Source: UBA6019 sp035535055
GTDB lineage: Bacteria > Chloroflexota > Dormibacteria > Dormibacterales > Dormibacteraceae
Direction of reading: 5' to 3'
Length of the DNA: 53,742 bases
NCBI GenBank assembly: GCA_035535055.1
Contig: DATLQT010000105.1
Span: 1 to 53,742, forward strand
Position numbers and translations under genes: made by a program. The notes under the pieces were generated by a model. The model was not told where the DNA came from. It saw only the letters and a program-made list of their open reading frames with translations, and made no database searches. This document shows positions 7,568 through 16,759 of the stretch, piece by piece. The number at the start of each line of letters is the position of its first letter. Positions within the stretch are counted from its first letter, which is position 1.

Positions 7568-9455
7568 GAACCCGACCCCTCCGGAAGAAAAGGATCCAAA
7601 CCTCGCCTACCTGACCATCGATGGCCAGCAGGTCGTGGTGCCCAAGGGCACCCTGATCGTCGAGGCGGCGAAGAAGGTCGGCATCGAGATCCCCGTCTTC
7701 TGCTACCACCATAAGCTTGACCCGGTCGGAGCCTGCCGCCTCTGCCTGGTCGAGATCAGTCCAGGGCCGCCGCGGGCCCAGACCGCGTGCACGACGCCCG
7801 TCGCGGACGGCATGACCGTCCGCGTCACCAGCCAGATGGCCGTGAAGGCCCGCGCCGACATCCTGGAGTTCGAGCTCGCCAACCATCCGCTCGACTGCCC
7901 GGTCTGCGACAAGGGCGGCGAATGCCCGCTGCAGGACTTCACCTACCGACACGGCTACCCGGTGAGCCGCGTCGTGGACTCCAGGCTGCACTTCACCAAG
8001 CCGCTGCCGATCAGCCCCTCGATCGCCCTCGACCGAGAGCGCTGCGTGCTCTGCTATCGCTGTACCCGCTACTACGACGAGATCGTGTGGGAGCAGGAGC
8101 TGACGAGCGCTCACCGTGGCGTCGAGTCCTTCATCGCCACCCAGTTCGACGAGCCGCTGACCAGCGTCTTCAGCGGCAACATCATCGACCTCTGCCCCGT
8201 CGGCGCACTCACCTCCCGGGTCTGGCGATTCCAGTCCCGACCCTGGGACATGCACCACACCGCCAGCGTCTGCTCCAAGTGCTCGGTCGGCTGCAACATC
8301 AACCTCTGGGAACGCCGCGGCGAGCTGATGCGCGTCACCAGCCGCGAGAACGACGAGATCGACGATGGCTGGATCTGCGACCGCGGCCGCTTCGACTACG
8401 TCGACGTCAACGACCCCGAACGGCTTCAGGTCCCCCGGGTCTCGGGCGAGGACGCCAGCTGGGAGAGGGCGATCGGCGCGGTCGCCGAGGGCATCCGCGG
8501 CAAGGGCGCCAGGCTCGGCGTGTCGCTGCCACAGGACCTCACCAACGAGGAGGCCTTCCTCTTCCGCCGCCTCCTCGACGGGCCCCTCAAGGGCGCCAGG
8601 GTCAAGATGCACGGCCGGACGGCGCTAGCCCCGCCGCAGACCGACCAGCTGCTGATCCGGGAGATCGAAAGCCTGAAGGCGATCGTGCTGGTCGCCTCCG
8701 ACCTCAGGGAGGACACGCCGATCGTCAACCTCCGGGTGAAAAAGGCGGTTCGGCGCGGCGCGAAGCTGCTGACCCTCAACCCGGCCGAGACCGACTTCGA
8801 CCGCGGTTCAGGCGTCACCCACGTAGCCACCCAGCCGGGCAAGGCCCACCAGGCGGTCGCCAAGCTGAAGAACCACCCCGTGCTGAAGGAGGGCCCGGTC
8901 GGGATCCTCTACGGCGACGGCCGCGGCTCCGAGGACGTCGCCGCCGCGGTCGCCGAGCTGGCCTCCGCACTGGGCGCCAAGTCGATGCCCCTCTACCGGG
9001 CGACCAACGAGCGCGGCGCGCTGGCCGCGGGCGTCGCCGGCTGGGACTCGCTGGACGGGGTCGAAGCCCTCCTCAGCTGGGGGCCGCCGCCGAGCGCCGG
9101 CGTTCCCGCGAGCGTGCGCTTCCACGCCGCCTGGGACCACCTGCCGCGCGAGGAGCACGGCGGCGCGCAGGTCGTCCTGCCCGCCACCACCTTCGCCGAG
9201 CGCCAGGGGAGCTACACCAACCTCGAGGGCCGGGTCCAGTTCCTCGTACCGCCGCTCGACGTCGAGCCGCCTCGCCGAGACGGCTGGGAGGTCCTGGTCG
9301 AGCTGGCCGCCTACCTCGGCCTGGAGCTCGACTACGCCGGCATCGTGGCAGTCCAGCGGGCCGCGGCCGCGGCCCACCCGGAGCTGGCTGCCATGGTCCC
9401 ACCCCCGCCGGCTGCCGGCGCCCAGCCCGTGCTGTTGGGGGCCGCGCGGCCATGA
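7560..9455 (+). CDS. nuoG: NADH-quinone oxidoreductase subunit G
   Basis: A 75-kDa subunit, 631 aa, the electron wire of the peripheral arm. In order: an N-terminal ferredoxin-like 2Fe-2S domain (GACRLCLVEI), the His/Cys-ligated cluster region (HPLDCPVCDKGGECPLQD), a 4Fe-4S pair region (RCVLCYRCTRYYDE) and the CSKCSVGCN site of a molybdopterin-oxidoreductase-like domain, then the divergent C-terminal domain. It is shorter than the 780-910 aa of enterobacterial NuoG, mainly in the C-terminal domain. ATG at 7560 overlaps nuoF and is chosen over an earlier open frame. ATGA-coupled to nuoH. Confidence 0.95.
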   Translation: MPENPTPPEEKDPNLAYLTIDGQQVVVPKGTLIVEAAKKVGIEIPVFCYHHKLDPVGACRLCLVEISPGPPRAQTACTTPVADGMTVRVTSQMAVKARADILEFELANHPLDCPVCDKGGECPLQDFTYRHGYPVSRVVDSRLHFTKPLPISPSIALDRERCVLCYRCTRYYDEIVWEQELTSAHRGVESFIATQFDEPLTSVFSGNIIDLCPVGALTSRVWRFQSRPWDMHHTASVCSKCSVGCNINLWERRGELMRVTSRENDEIDDGWICDRGRFDYVDVNDPERLQVPRVSGEDASWERAIGAVAEGIRGKGARLGVSLPQDLTNEEAFLFRRLLDGPLKGARVKMHGRTALAPPQTDQLLIREIESLKAIVLVASDLREDTPIVNLRVKKAVRRGAKLLTLNPAETDFDRGSGVTHVATQPGKAHQAVAKLKNHPVLKEGPVGILYGDGRGSEDVAAAVAELASALGAKSMPLYRATNERGALAAGVAGWDSLDGVEALLSWGPPPSAGVPASVRFHAAWDHLPREEHGGAQVVLPATTFAERQGSYTNLEGRVQFLVPPLDVEPPRRDGWEVLVELAAYLGLELDYAGIVAVQRAAAAAHPELAAMVPPPPAAGAQPVLLGAARP

Positions 9456-10483
9456 TCGCCGCCTACAACGGGCCCAACCCAGGCGGGTTCTACACCGACC
9501 CGGTCGGCCACTGGGTGGTGGTGGTCGTGGCCATGCTGGTGACGTTCTTCATCCTCATCACCGTCACCGCCTACGTGGTCTTCGCCGAGCGGGTCCTGAT
9601 CGGCCGTTTCCAGCGCCGCCCGGGGCCCAACCGGGTCGGTCCCTTCGGCCTCCTGCAGTCCGCGGTGGACGGCGTGAAGCTGCTCACCAAGGAGAGCTTC
9701 ATGCCGACCGGGGTGGACCGCTTCACCTACCTGCTGGCGCCGGCGATCGCGGTGCTGGCGGCGCTGCTCACCTGGTCGGTGGTGCCCTTCGGGCTCTGGT
9801 ACGGGTTCAGCTACTGGATCGCGAACGTCAACATCGGGATCCTGGTCATCTTCGCGATCAGCGCCATGAACGTCTACGCGATCATGCTCGGCGGCTACTC
9901 CTCGAACAACAAGTACTCGCTGCTCGGCGGGCTCCGCAGCGCCGCGCAGCTGATCAGCTACGAGATGTCGCTCGGCCTCTCGCTCGTTCCGACCTTCATC
10001 CTGGTCGGCTCGCTCCGCCTGCAGGACATCGCCAACTACGCGGTGCACGTCGGCCCGCTCGCGCTGTGGCCGATCGTCGTGACGCCGGTGGGTTTTGTGA
10101 TCTACCTTATCTCGGCGGTGGCAGAGACCAACCGCGCACCCTTCGACCTGCCGGAGGCGGAGCAGGAGCTTGTCGGCGGCTTCCACACCGAGTACTCGGG
10201 GTTCAAGTTCGCGATGTTCTACATCGCCGAGTACATGAACATCTTCGCCGTCTCGACCATCGCCTCGGTCCTCTTCCTGGGCGGCGGTGCGGGCCCGCTG
10301 CTGCCGCCGATCCTGTGGCTGATCATCAAGATCTCGATCTTTCTCTTCTTCTACATCTGGATCCGCTCGACCTTCCCGCGCCTCCGTTACGACAGCCTCA
10401 TGAAGCTGGGCTGGAAGGTCCTGCTCCCCCTGGCCATCGCGAACGTCATCGTCACCGCCGTCATCTCGGTAGCGGTGGGCTAG
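9452..10483 (+). CDS. nuoH: NADH-quinone oxidoreductase subunit H
   Basis: Membrane subunit, 343 aa with about eight helices, which completes the quinone cavity. Diagnostic segments are RFQRRPGPNRVGPFGLLQ, GGYSSNNKYSLLGGLRSAAQ, the E/D-rich ETNRAPFDLPEAEQELV and the C-terminal RSTFPRLRYDSLMKLGWK. The start ATG overlaps the nuoG TGA (ATGA). A 10-base gap separates it from nuoI, one of the few places in the operon without overlap. Confidence 0.97.
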   Translation: MIAAYNGPNPGGFYTDPVGHWVVVVVAMLVTFFILITVTAYVVFAERVLIGRFQRRPGPNRVGPFGLLQSAVDGVKLLTKESFMPTGVDRFTYLLAPAIAVLAALLTWSVVPFGLWYGFSYWIANVNIGILVIFAISAMNVYAIMLGGYSSNNKYSLLGGLRSAAQLISYEMSLGLSLVPTFILVGSLRLQDIANYAVHVGPLALWPIVVTPVGFVIYLISAVAETNRAPFDLPEAEQELVGGFHTEYSGFKFAMFYIAEYMNIFAVSTIASVLFLGGGAGPLLPPILWLIIKISIFLFFYIWIRSTFPRLRYDSLMKLGWKVLLPLAIANVIVTAVISVAVG

Positions 10484-10493
10484 GAGAAGGCGC

Positions 10494-11015
10494 ATGCCCG
10501 ACGAACCGCGACCGCCTCGACGGACGGCTCAGCTGAGCTTCGGCAAGGAGCTGCTCGGGCTTGCCAAGGGCCTCGGGACGACGCTCTCCGAGGCGATGAA
10601 ACCCAGCATCACCGTGCAGTACCCCGAGGACAAGTCGCCGCGCTCGGAGCGCTACCGCGGCCGCCACTATCTGCGCCGGTACGACAACGGGCTCGAGCGC
10701 TGCATCGGCTGCGAGCTCTGCGCCGCCGCCTGCCCGGTTGGCTGCATCCTCGTCATCGCCTCCGAGAACACGCCCGAGCACCGAGTCTCGCCCGGCGAGC
10801 GGCACGCCAAGGTCTACGAGATCAACATGCTCCGCTGCATCTTCTGCGGCTACTGCGAGGACGCCTGCCCGGTGCAGGCGATCGTCCTCGGCCCGGAGTA
10901 CGAGCTGGCCGACGACAGCCGCGAGAAGTTCATCTACACCAAGTCGATGCTGCTGGAACCGGACCCGCGTGTCGTCGACCGCGAGGTGAACGGCACCGGC
11001 CCGAAGACGAGTTGA
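10494..11015 (+). CDS. nuoI: NADH-quinone oxidoreductase subunit I
   Basis: Ferredoxin-like subunit, 173 aa, with two 4Fe-4S clusters (N6a, N6b). Cluster one is CIGCELCAAACPVGC (C70, C73, C76, C80). Cluster two is CIFCGYCEDACP, about 45 residues later. The N-terminal amphipathic segment (GKELLGLAKGLGTTLSEAM) docks the protein on the membrane in the family. A GAGAAGG sequence lies six bases before the ATG. TTGA-coupled to nuoJ. Confidence 0.97.
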   Translation: MPDEPRPPRRTAQLSFGKELLGLAKGLGTTLSEAMKPSITVQYPEDKSPRSERYRGRHYLRRYDNGLERCIGCELCAAACPVGCILVIASENTPEHRVSPGERHAKVYEINMLRCIFCGYCEDACPVQAIVLGPEYELADDSREKFIYTKSMLLEPDPRVVDREVNGTGPKTS

Positions 11016-11509
11016 TCACCGCCATTTTCTTCATCGCGTCCCTGCTCGCGCTGCTCGGCGCGGTGGGCGTCGTCCTTTTCCGCAACCCCATCGCGAGCGT
11101 GCTCAGCCTGGTGCTGGTGATGTTCGCGCTCTCGGTGCACTTCCTGCTGCTGAGCGCCCAGTTCCTCTTCGCGGTCCAGATCATCGTCTACGCAGGCGCG
11201 GTGATGGTCCTTTTCCTCTTTGTGATCGCCCTCCTCGGCCCTGGCCGCGAGCTGGCCACCAGCCGGCTGCCCCGCCAGGGCTGGCTGGCCGTGGTCTTCG
11301 CGGCGGGCTTCGCCGTCCTGCTCGTCTCGCTGCTCGGCAACCTGACCTATCACCAGCCGGCGTCGACCAACCTGGACCTGTTCGGCACCGTCGAGCAGGT
11401 GGCGATCGGGCTCTTCACCACCTACCTCTACCCCTTCGAGCTGACCTCGCTGATCCTCCTGGTGGCGGCGGTCGGCGCCATCTACCTCAGCCGGGAGCAC
11501 CGCTCCTGA
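11012..11509 (+). CDS. nuoJ: NADH-quinone oxidoreductase subunit J
   Basis: Membrane subunit, 165 aa with five helices. The helix-3 segment FAVQIIVYAGAVMVLFLFVI is the conserved pi-bulge region of NuoJ. The start is TTG 11012, overlapping the nuoI stop (TTGA). The stop shares one base with the nuoK ATG. The hydrophilic stretch around residues 75-85 is the usual loop between helices 3 and 4. Confidence 0.96.
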   Translation: MITAIFFIASLLALLGAVGVVLFRNPIASVLSLVLVMFALSVHFLLLSAQFLFAVQIIVYAGAVMVLFLFVIALLGPGRELATSRLPRQGWLAVVFAAGFAVLLVSLLGNLTYHQPASTNLDLFGTVEQVAIGLFTTYLYPFELTSLILLVAAVGAIYLSREHRS

Positions 11510-11850
11510 TGTTCCTCGACGCTGGCACGCTGCAGATCGCCGGAGAGTCGCTCGACACCGGCTGGTTCCTCTACCTGGCGGCGATCCTGTTCGTAATCGG
11601 CGCGGTCGGCGTGCTGGTCCGGCGAAACCCGCTGGTGATCCTCATCTGCATCGAGCTGATGCTGAACGCGGTCAACCTGACCCTGGTCACCTTCAGCCGC
11701 CAGCTGCAGAACCTCGACGGCCAGCTCTTCGCGCTCATGGCGCTGACGGTGGCCGCCGCCGAGGCGGTGGTCGGCCTCGGCATCCTGGTCGACATCTTCC
11801 GGCTCCGCGAGGTCGAGGACGTGGATGAGCTGAGCGAGCTGCGCGGATGA
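11509..11850 (+). CDS. nuoK: NADH-quinone oxidoreductase subunit K
   Basis: Small membrane subunit, 113 aa and three helices, of the proton-transfer chain. The conserved glutamate-bearing helix LVILICIELMLNAVNLTLV and the second conserved Glu in ALTVAAAEAVVGLGILV are present. It starts at ATG 11509 in a TGATG overlap with nuoJ and ends in an ATGA overlap with nuoL. It is slightly longer than the usual 100 aa because of its acidic tail (EVEDVDELSEL). Confidence 0.96.
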   Translation: MFLDAGTLQIAGESLDTGWFLYLAAILFVIGAVGVLVRRNPLVILICIELMLNAVNLTLVTFSRQLQNLDGQLFALMALTVAAAEAVVGLGILVDIFRLREVEDVDELSELRG

Positions 11851-13784
11851 ACTGGCTGCCCCTGACGATCCTCCTCCTCCCCGCCGTCGGCGGCGCGCTG
11901 CTCGCCGGCCGCGGTTGGCGCTGGCCGCGGATGCTGACGGTGATCGTCGGACCGGGTGTGGTCTGGCTCTCCTTTCTGGCCGTGCTCTACGGCTACTTCA
12001 CAGATGTCAATGTCGACCAGTCCTACTGGACCTGGATCAAGGTCGGCGACTTCACGCTGCCCTTCAACCTGATCCTCGACCACCTCTCGCTCTTCATGTG
12101 CCTCGTGATCACCGGCGTGGGCGGTCTGATCGTCACCTACGCGGTCGGTTACATGGGCCACGAGGACGACCCCAGCTACGCGCGCTTCTTCTGCTACATG
12201 GACGTCTTCGTCTTCTCGATGCTGCTGCTGGTCCTGGCCGGCAGCTTTGTCTTCCTGATCGTCGGCTGGGCGATGGTCGGGCTGAGCAGCTACCTGCTGA
12301 TCGGCTTCTACTACTGGCGGCACTCGGCGGTGGTGGCGGCACGGAAGGCGTTCGTCATGAACGTCATCGGCGACATCGGGATGATCCTCGGCACCTTCGT
12401 CATCTTCTTCCAGTTCCACGCGGTCACCTACCACGCCGTCTTCGCGGCGATGCCGAAGAGTGACTCCGGAACCCTCGAGCTGGCTGCCTTCCTTTTCCTG
12501 GTCGGCGCTGTCGCCAAGAGCGCGCAGCTGCCGCTACACACCTGGCTGCCCGACGCGATGGAGGGCCCGACGCCGGTCAGCGCCCTGATCCACGCCGCGA
12601 CCATGGTCACCGCCGGCGTCTACCTCATCGGCCGCCTGCACCCGCTGTACGACGTGGCGCCGTACGCCCACCACACGGTCGCGATCATCGGCGCGCTCTC
12701 GGCGCTGGTGGCGGCGACGATCGCCATCGTCCAGACCGACATCAAGCGGGTGCTGGCCTACTCGACCATGAGCCAGATCGGCTACATGTTCCTGGCCGTC
12801 GGAGTCGGCGCCTATGCCGCAGCCTTCTTCCATCTCCTGAGCCACGCCTTCTTCAAGGCCCTCCTCTTCATGAGCGCGGGCAACGTCATCCACGCCATGG
12901 ACGACGAGCAGGACATGCGCCGCTTCGGTGGCCTCTGGCGGCAGCTGCGCGGCACCTCGATCTCCTTCCTCATCGGCTCGCTGGCGCTGGTCGGCGTCAT
13001 CCCGCTGGTCGGCTTCTTCTCCAAGGAGTTCATCCTCGGCGCCGTCTTCTCCAACCCCGACCCGCTCTCGATCTGGCTCTGGGTCGTCGGCTTCGGGACC
13101 GCGATCCTGACCGGCTTCTACACCGGTCGGATGTGGTGGATCGCCTTCTGGGGCAAGCCGTCTTCATCCCGCCCGGTGGCCGCGCCGCAGGAGGCGCCCG
13201 CGGTGATGCTCTGGCCGGTGCTGGTGCTGGCGGCGCTGACCATCTTCGGCGGGGCCCTACAGTCGAAAACGGCGATCGGCTTCGGTACCACCCTGGTCGA
13301 GGATTACCTGAGGCCGGTCGTCGGAGCCATCGCCTGGCCAGCCAACTCCCTCGACGTTCTGCTCGCCCTCGCGACGATGGTGCTGGCACTGGTCGCCTTC
13401 GGCTGGGCCTACCTGATGTACGTGCCCCGCGTCGAGCGGCGGGCGGCCTTCCTCGACGGCGTGGCCGAGGTCGCGATGGCAAGCCCGCACCCCTGGAACT
13501 CGCGGCTTCCCTGGGCGCAGACTCTGCTCGAGCACAAGTACTACTTCGACGAGCTCTACGACTGGGCGTTCGTCCGACCCCTGGACCGGCTCGCTCGCTG
13601 GGGCGACCGGGGCGACCGCCGCGTCATCGATGGCTCGCTGGCTGGGGTGGCGGGTTGGGTCCGTGGCGGCGGCCGTGAGCTCGGCCTGCTGGAGAGCGGC
13701 TATTTCCGCTCCTACATCCTGGTCTTCGTCGGCGGCGCGGTCGTCGCCGGCCTGCTGGTTCTCTGGCGGGCGTCAACCACTTGA
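11847..13784 (+). CDS. nuoL: NADH-quinone oxidoreductase subunit L
   Basis: Distal antiporter-like proton-pumping subunit, 645 aa. It shows the Mrp-type core segments GWAMVGLSSYLLIGFYYW, LPLHTWLPDAMEGPTPVSALIHAATMVTAGVYL and LAYSTMSQIGYMFLAVGVG, with the key lysine and histidine positions. After about residue 500 comes the long lateral helix region and a final transmembrane segment (SYILVFVGGAVVAGLLVLW). ATGA-coupled to nuoK and TTGA-coupled to nuoM. Confidence 0.97.
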   Translation: MNWLPLTILLLPAVGGALLAGRGWRWPRMLTVIVGPGVVWLSFLAVLYGYFTDVNVDQSYWTWIKVGDFTLPFNLILDHLSLFMCLVITGVGGLIVTYAVGYMGHEDDPSYARFFCYMDVFVFSMLLLVLAGSFVFLIVGWAMVGLSSYLLIGFYYWRHSAVVAARKAFVMNVIGDIGMILGTFVIFFQFHAVTYHAVFAAMPKSDSGTLELAAFLFLVGAVAKSAQLPLHTWLPDAMEGPTPVSALIHAATMVTAGVYLIGRLHPLYDVAPYAHHTVAIIGALSALVAATIAIVQTDIKRVLAYSTMSQIGYMFLAVGVGAYAAAFFHLLSHAFFKALLFMSAGNVIHAMDDEQDMRRFGGLWRQLRGTSISFLIGSLALVGVIPLVGFFSKEFILGAVFSNPDPLSIWLWVVGFGTAILTGFYTGRMWWIAFWGKPSSSRPVAAPQEAPAVMLWPVLVLAALTIFGGALQSKTAIGFGTTLVEDYLRPVVGAIAWPANSLDVLLALATMVLALVAFGWAYLMYVPRVERRAAFLDGVAEVAMASPHPWNSRLPWAQTLLEHKYYFDELYDWAFVRPLDRLARWGDRGDRRVIDGSLAGVAGWVRGGGRELGLLESGYFRSYILVFVGGAVVAGLLVLWRASTT

Positions 13785-15262
13785 CGCCCTTCGGCCTGAC
13801 ATTGATATGGCTGCTGCCGGTGGTCGGCGGCGCGGCCGTGGCTCTACTGCCGCCGCACTTGGCGAAGTGGCTCTCGGTGCTGGTGGCCGTGGTGACGCTG
13901 GCACTGGCGGCCCTGGGCGCTTACGCCTTCAACCCGCTCGTTCACGGCTACCAGTTCACCGAGCAGGTCACCTGGATCCCGCAGCTGCACGCCGACTACT
14001 TCCTCGGCGTTGACTACATCAGCGTCTGGCTCGTCGTGCTGAACGCCCTGATCGGACTGATCGCGGTCCTCGCCACCCCGGTCGGAGGCGGCCCGCGCAC
14101 CGGCCGTTTCCTCGGCCTCCTGCTGCTGATGGAGGGCGGCATGGCCGGCGTCTTCCTGAGCGTCGACCTGCTCCTCTTCTACGTCTTCTGGGAGGCGATG
14201 CTGATCCCCGCCTACTTCATGCTCTGGCTCTGGGGTGAGGGCGAGAGGCCTCTCTTCGCCAGCTTGAAGTTCGTGCTCTACACGCTCGCCGGGTCGCTCC
14301 TGATGCTGGTCGGGATCATCGGCGTCTTCTTCTTCACCGGCGCCCGCTCCTTCAACCTGCCCGACATCGCCGCCCACCAGGCGTCGCCCGACATCCAATT
14401 CGGGCTCTTCTTCCTCTTTGCCATCGCCTTCGTCATCAAGGTCCCGGTCTTTCCCTTCCACGGCTGGCTGCGCGATGCTTATGTTGCGGCGCCGACGCCG
14501 ATGCTGCTGGCCTTCTCGGGCGTTATGGGCAAGACCGGCGCCTACGCGATGCTGCGGATCCTGATCCCCCTCTTCCACAACCCATCCCTCTGGTGGAACT
14601 GGAACCAGGTGATGCCGTGGCTGGCGGTCGCGGGGATCTTCTGGGGTGCCCTGATGGCGCTGGCCCAGACCGATCTCAAGGCCCTAGTCGCCTACTCCAG
14701 CCTCAGCCACATGGGCTTCATCGTCCTCGGCATCTTCAGCTTCAACCAGCTCGGCCAGCAGGGCGCCATCGTCCAGATGGTCAACCACGGCCTCATCGTG
14801 CCCGCGCTCTTCTTGCTGGTCGCCTGGCTGGTGGACCGGACCGGCACCCGCGATCGCTCCGCCTTCTTCGGGCTGGCGCCCAGGATGCCAGTGCTGGCGG
14901 GCGTGTTCCTGGTCGTCAGCTTGGCCGCCCTCGGGCTTCCGGGGCTCAACAGCTTCGTCGGCGAGTTCATGGTCCTGCTCGGCGCCTGGTCCTACAGCCC
15001 GGTGCTCGCCGTGCTCGCCTGCAGCGGCCTGGTCCTCGCCCCGATCTACATGCTCCGCCTGTTCCAGGGGGCCATGTACGCGCCGGCGACCGGTGAGGAC
15101 CTGCCCCACGGACACGCCGGCCTCGAGGCCGCCGGCCACGCCCTGGCGGCGCCGCACAACGACCTCGGCGCGGCCCAGCTGGCGCTGTTGGCGCCACTGG
15201 TGGCGCTGATGTTCGTGATCGGGCTCTACCCCTTTCTTCTCACCCACCTGATGAGCCCGTGA
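13781..15262 (+). CDS. nuoM: NADH-quinone oxidoreductase subunit M
   Basis: Second antiporter-like proton-pumping subunit, 493 aa with about 14 helices. Recognisable parts are FYVFWEAMLIPAYFMLWLWG (the conserved glutamate helix), VFPFHGWLRDAYVAAPTP and LKALVAYSSLSHMGFIVLGI. The start codon is TTG 13781 inside the nuoL stop. The stop overlaps the GTG start of nuoN. Compared with NuoL it lacks the lateral-helix tail, as expected. Confidence 0.97.
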   Translation: MTPFGLTLIWLLPVVGGAAVALLPPHLAKWLSVLVAVVTLALAALGAYAFNPLVHGYQFTEQVTWIPQLHADYFLGVDYISVWLVVLNALIGLIAVLATPVGGGPRTGRFLGLLLLMEGGMAGVFLSVDLLLFYVFWEAMLIPAYFMLWLWGEGERPLFASLKFVLYTLAGSLLMLVGIIGVFFFTGARSFNLPDIAAHQASPDIQFGLFFLFAIAFVIKVPVFPFHGWLRDAYVAAPTPMLLAFSGVMGKTGAYAMLRILIPLFHNPSLWWNWNQVMPWLAVAGIFWGALMALAQTDLKALVAYSSLSHMGFIVLGIFSFNQLGQQGAIVQMVNHGLIVPALFLLVAWLVDRTGTRDRSAFFGLAPRMPVLAGVFLVVSLAALGLPGLNSFVGEFMVLLGAWSYSPVLAVLACSGLVLAPIYMLRLFQGAMYAPATGEDLPHGHAGLEAAGHALAAPHNDLGAAQLALLAPLVALMFVIGLYPFLLTHLMSP

Positions 15263-16746
15263 TCCTCGCCGCAGCCGTCAACTACAGCTGGTCCCAGGCA
15301 CAGGGCGACCTCGCTCAGGTCTCTCCTTTCCTGGTCGTCACCATCACACTTCTGGTGGCGATCATCGTCGACCTTCTGCTGCCGGCGGCCGCCCGCGCGC
15401 TCGCCGTCGCCGGGATCGCGGTGGCCGGCTTCCTGGGCGCCATCGCCGCGGCCCTGCTGCTCCACGCCGCCGGTGGCCACGCCGCCTATTCGGGGTTCGC
15501 CACCGGCGACGACTTCGCGGTTTTCTTCGATGTCTTCTTCGCCGTGCTCGGCATCCTGACGGTGCTTGTCACCCACCCCTACCTGGCCCGGCGCGGGTTC
15601 CTAGCGCCCGAGTTCTACGTTCTCCTCCTGGCCGCGACGGCCGGGATGATGGTGATGGGCTCGGCCACCTCCCTCGTCACCGTCTTCCTGGGCCTCGAGT
15701 TGCTCTCCATCGCGCTCTACGTGATGACCGGCTTCGCACGGAAAGACACCCGCTCCCAGGAGGCCGGCGCCAAGTACCTCTTGATGGGTGGCTTCGCCAG
15801 CGCCTTCGTGCTCTACGGGATGGCGCTCATCTATGGCGCTACCGGCAGCACGGTGCTGAGCACCATCGCGAAAGAGGCCGGCAGCAACAGCGGCAGCAAC
15901 CTGCTGCTGCTGGGGATCCTCCTTATGGGCGTCGGTTTCGCCTTCAAGGTCTCGGCCGCGCCCTTCCAGATGTGGACGCCTGACGTCTACGAGGGAGCGC
16001 CGGTTGCGGTCACCGCCTTCATGTCGGTGGGGACCAAGGCCGCCGCCTTCGCGATCATCATCCGCGTCTTCCTGCAGGGCCTCCCCGGCGTCAGCACGGA
16101 CTGGGGCGCCTTCCTCGCCTTCGTCGCCGCCGCCAGCATGGTCGTCGGCAACTTGGGGGCAATCGTCCAGACCAGCCTCAAGCGGCTCCTCGCCTACTCG
16201 GGCATCGCCCAGGCCGGCTACATCCTGGTCGGGCTGCTCGGAGCCCGCCCGGCCGGGCAGGACTCGGTGCTCTTCTACCTGGTGGCATACCTCTTCATGA
16301 ACCTTGGCGCCTTCGCGGTCCTGATCCTGTTGGCCGGGCCGGCCGCCGACAGCGATCGCTTCGAGGACCTCGATGGCCTCGGCCGCCGCAACCCCGCCCT
16401 GGCGGTGGTGATGACGGTCTTCATGCTCTCCCTGGCCGGCTTCCCCCCCACCGCCGGCTTCATCGGCAAGTTCTTCCTCTTCTCCGCCGCGGTGGCGGGC
16501 GGCTACACCTGGCTGGTGGTGCTGGCGGTCCTGATGAGCGTCGTCTCGGTCTACTACTACTTCCGGGTGATCGTCCATATCTGGAGCCCGGGCCCGGTCG
16601 AGGAGCGAGTTCCTGTCGGCCTCGGCCCGCGGGTCGCGATCGCGGTCTCGGTAGCGTTCGTCATCGTGCTCGGGATCCTGCCCTCGCTCGTGCTCGGCCT
16701 GGCGCACCTGGGCGCCGCCCCGATCGCACTCGCCGCCGGCCGCTGA
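15259..16746 (+). CDS. nuoN: NADH-quinone oxidoreductase subunit N
   Basis: Third antiporter-like subunit, 495 aa, last gene of the operon. It has FLGLELLSIALYVMTGFARKD, KVSAAPFQMWTPDVYEGAPV and LKRLLAYSGIAQAGYILVGL, the NuoN signatures, and the C-terminal AGFPPTAGFIGKFFLFSAAV. The start is GTG 15259 (GTGA overlap with nuoM). Only 13 bases separate its stop from the end of the convergent SDR gene, and no clear terminator hairpin is visible there. Confidence 0.97.
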   Translation: MILAAAVNYSWSQAQGDLAQVSPFLVVTITLLVAIIVDLLLPAAARALAVAGIAVAGFLGAIAAALLLHAAGGHAAYSGFATGDDFAVFFDVFFAVLGILTVLVTHPYLARRGFLAPEFYVLLLAATAGMMVMGSATSLVTVFLGLELLSIALYVMTGFARKDTRSQEAGAKYLLMGGFASAFVLYGMALIYGATGSTVLSTIAKEAGSNSGSNLLLLGILLMGVGFAFKVSAAPFQMWTPDVYEGAPVAVTAFMSVGTKAAAFAIIIRVFLQGLPGVSTDWGAFLAFVAAASMVVGNLGAIVQTSLKRLLAYSGIAQAGYILVGLLGARPAGQDSVLFYLVAYLFMNLGAFAVLILLAGPAADSDRFEDLDGLGRRNPALAVVMTVFMLSLAGFPPTAGFIGKFFLFSAAVAGGYTWLVVLAVLMSVVSVYYYFRVIVHIWSPGPVEERVPVGLGPRVAIAVSVAFVIVLGILPSLVLGLAHLGAAPIALAAGR

Positions 16747-16759
16747 ACGAATCCGGGCG

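Noticed and set aside
7787..9451. Long N-terminal extension of the nuoH frame through nuoG
   Set aside because: The extension is Arg/Pro/Gly-rich shadow sequence of nuoG. NuoH homology begins at ATG 9452, which overlaps the nuoG stop.
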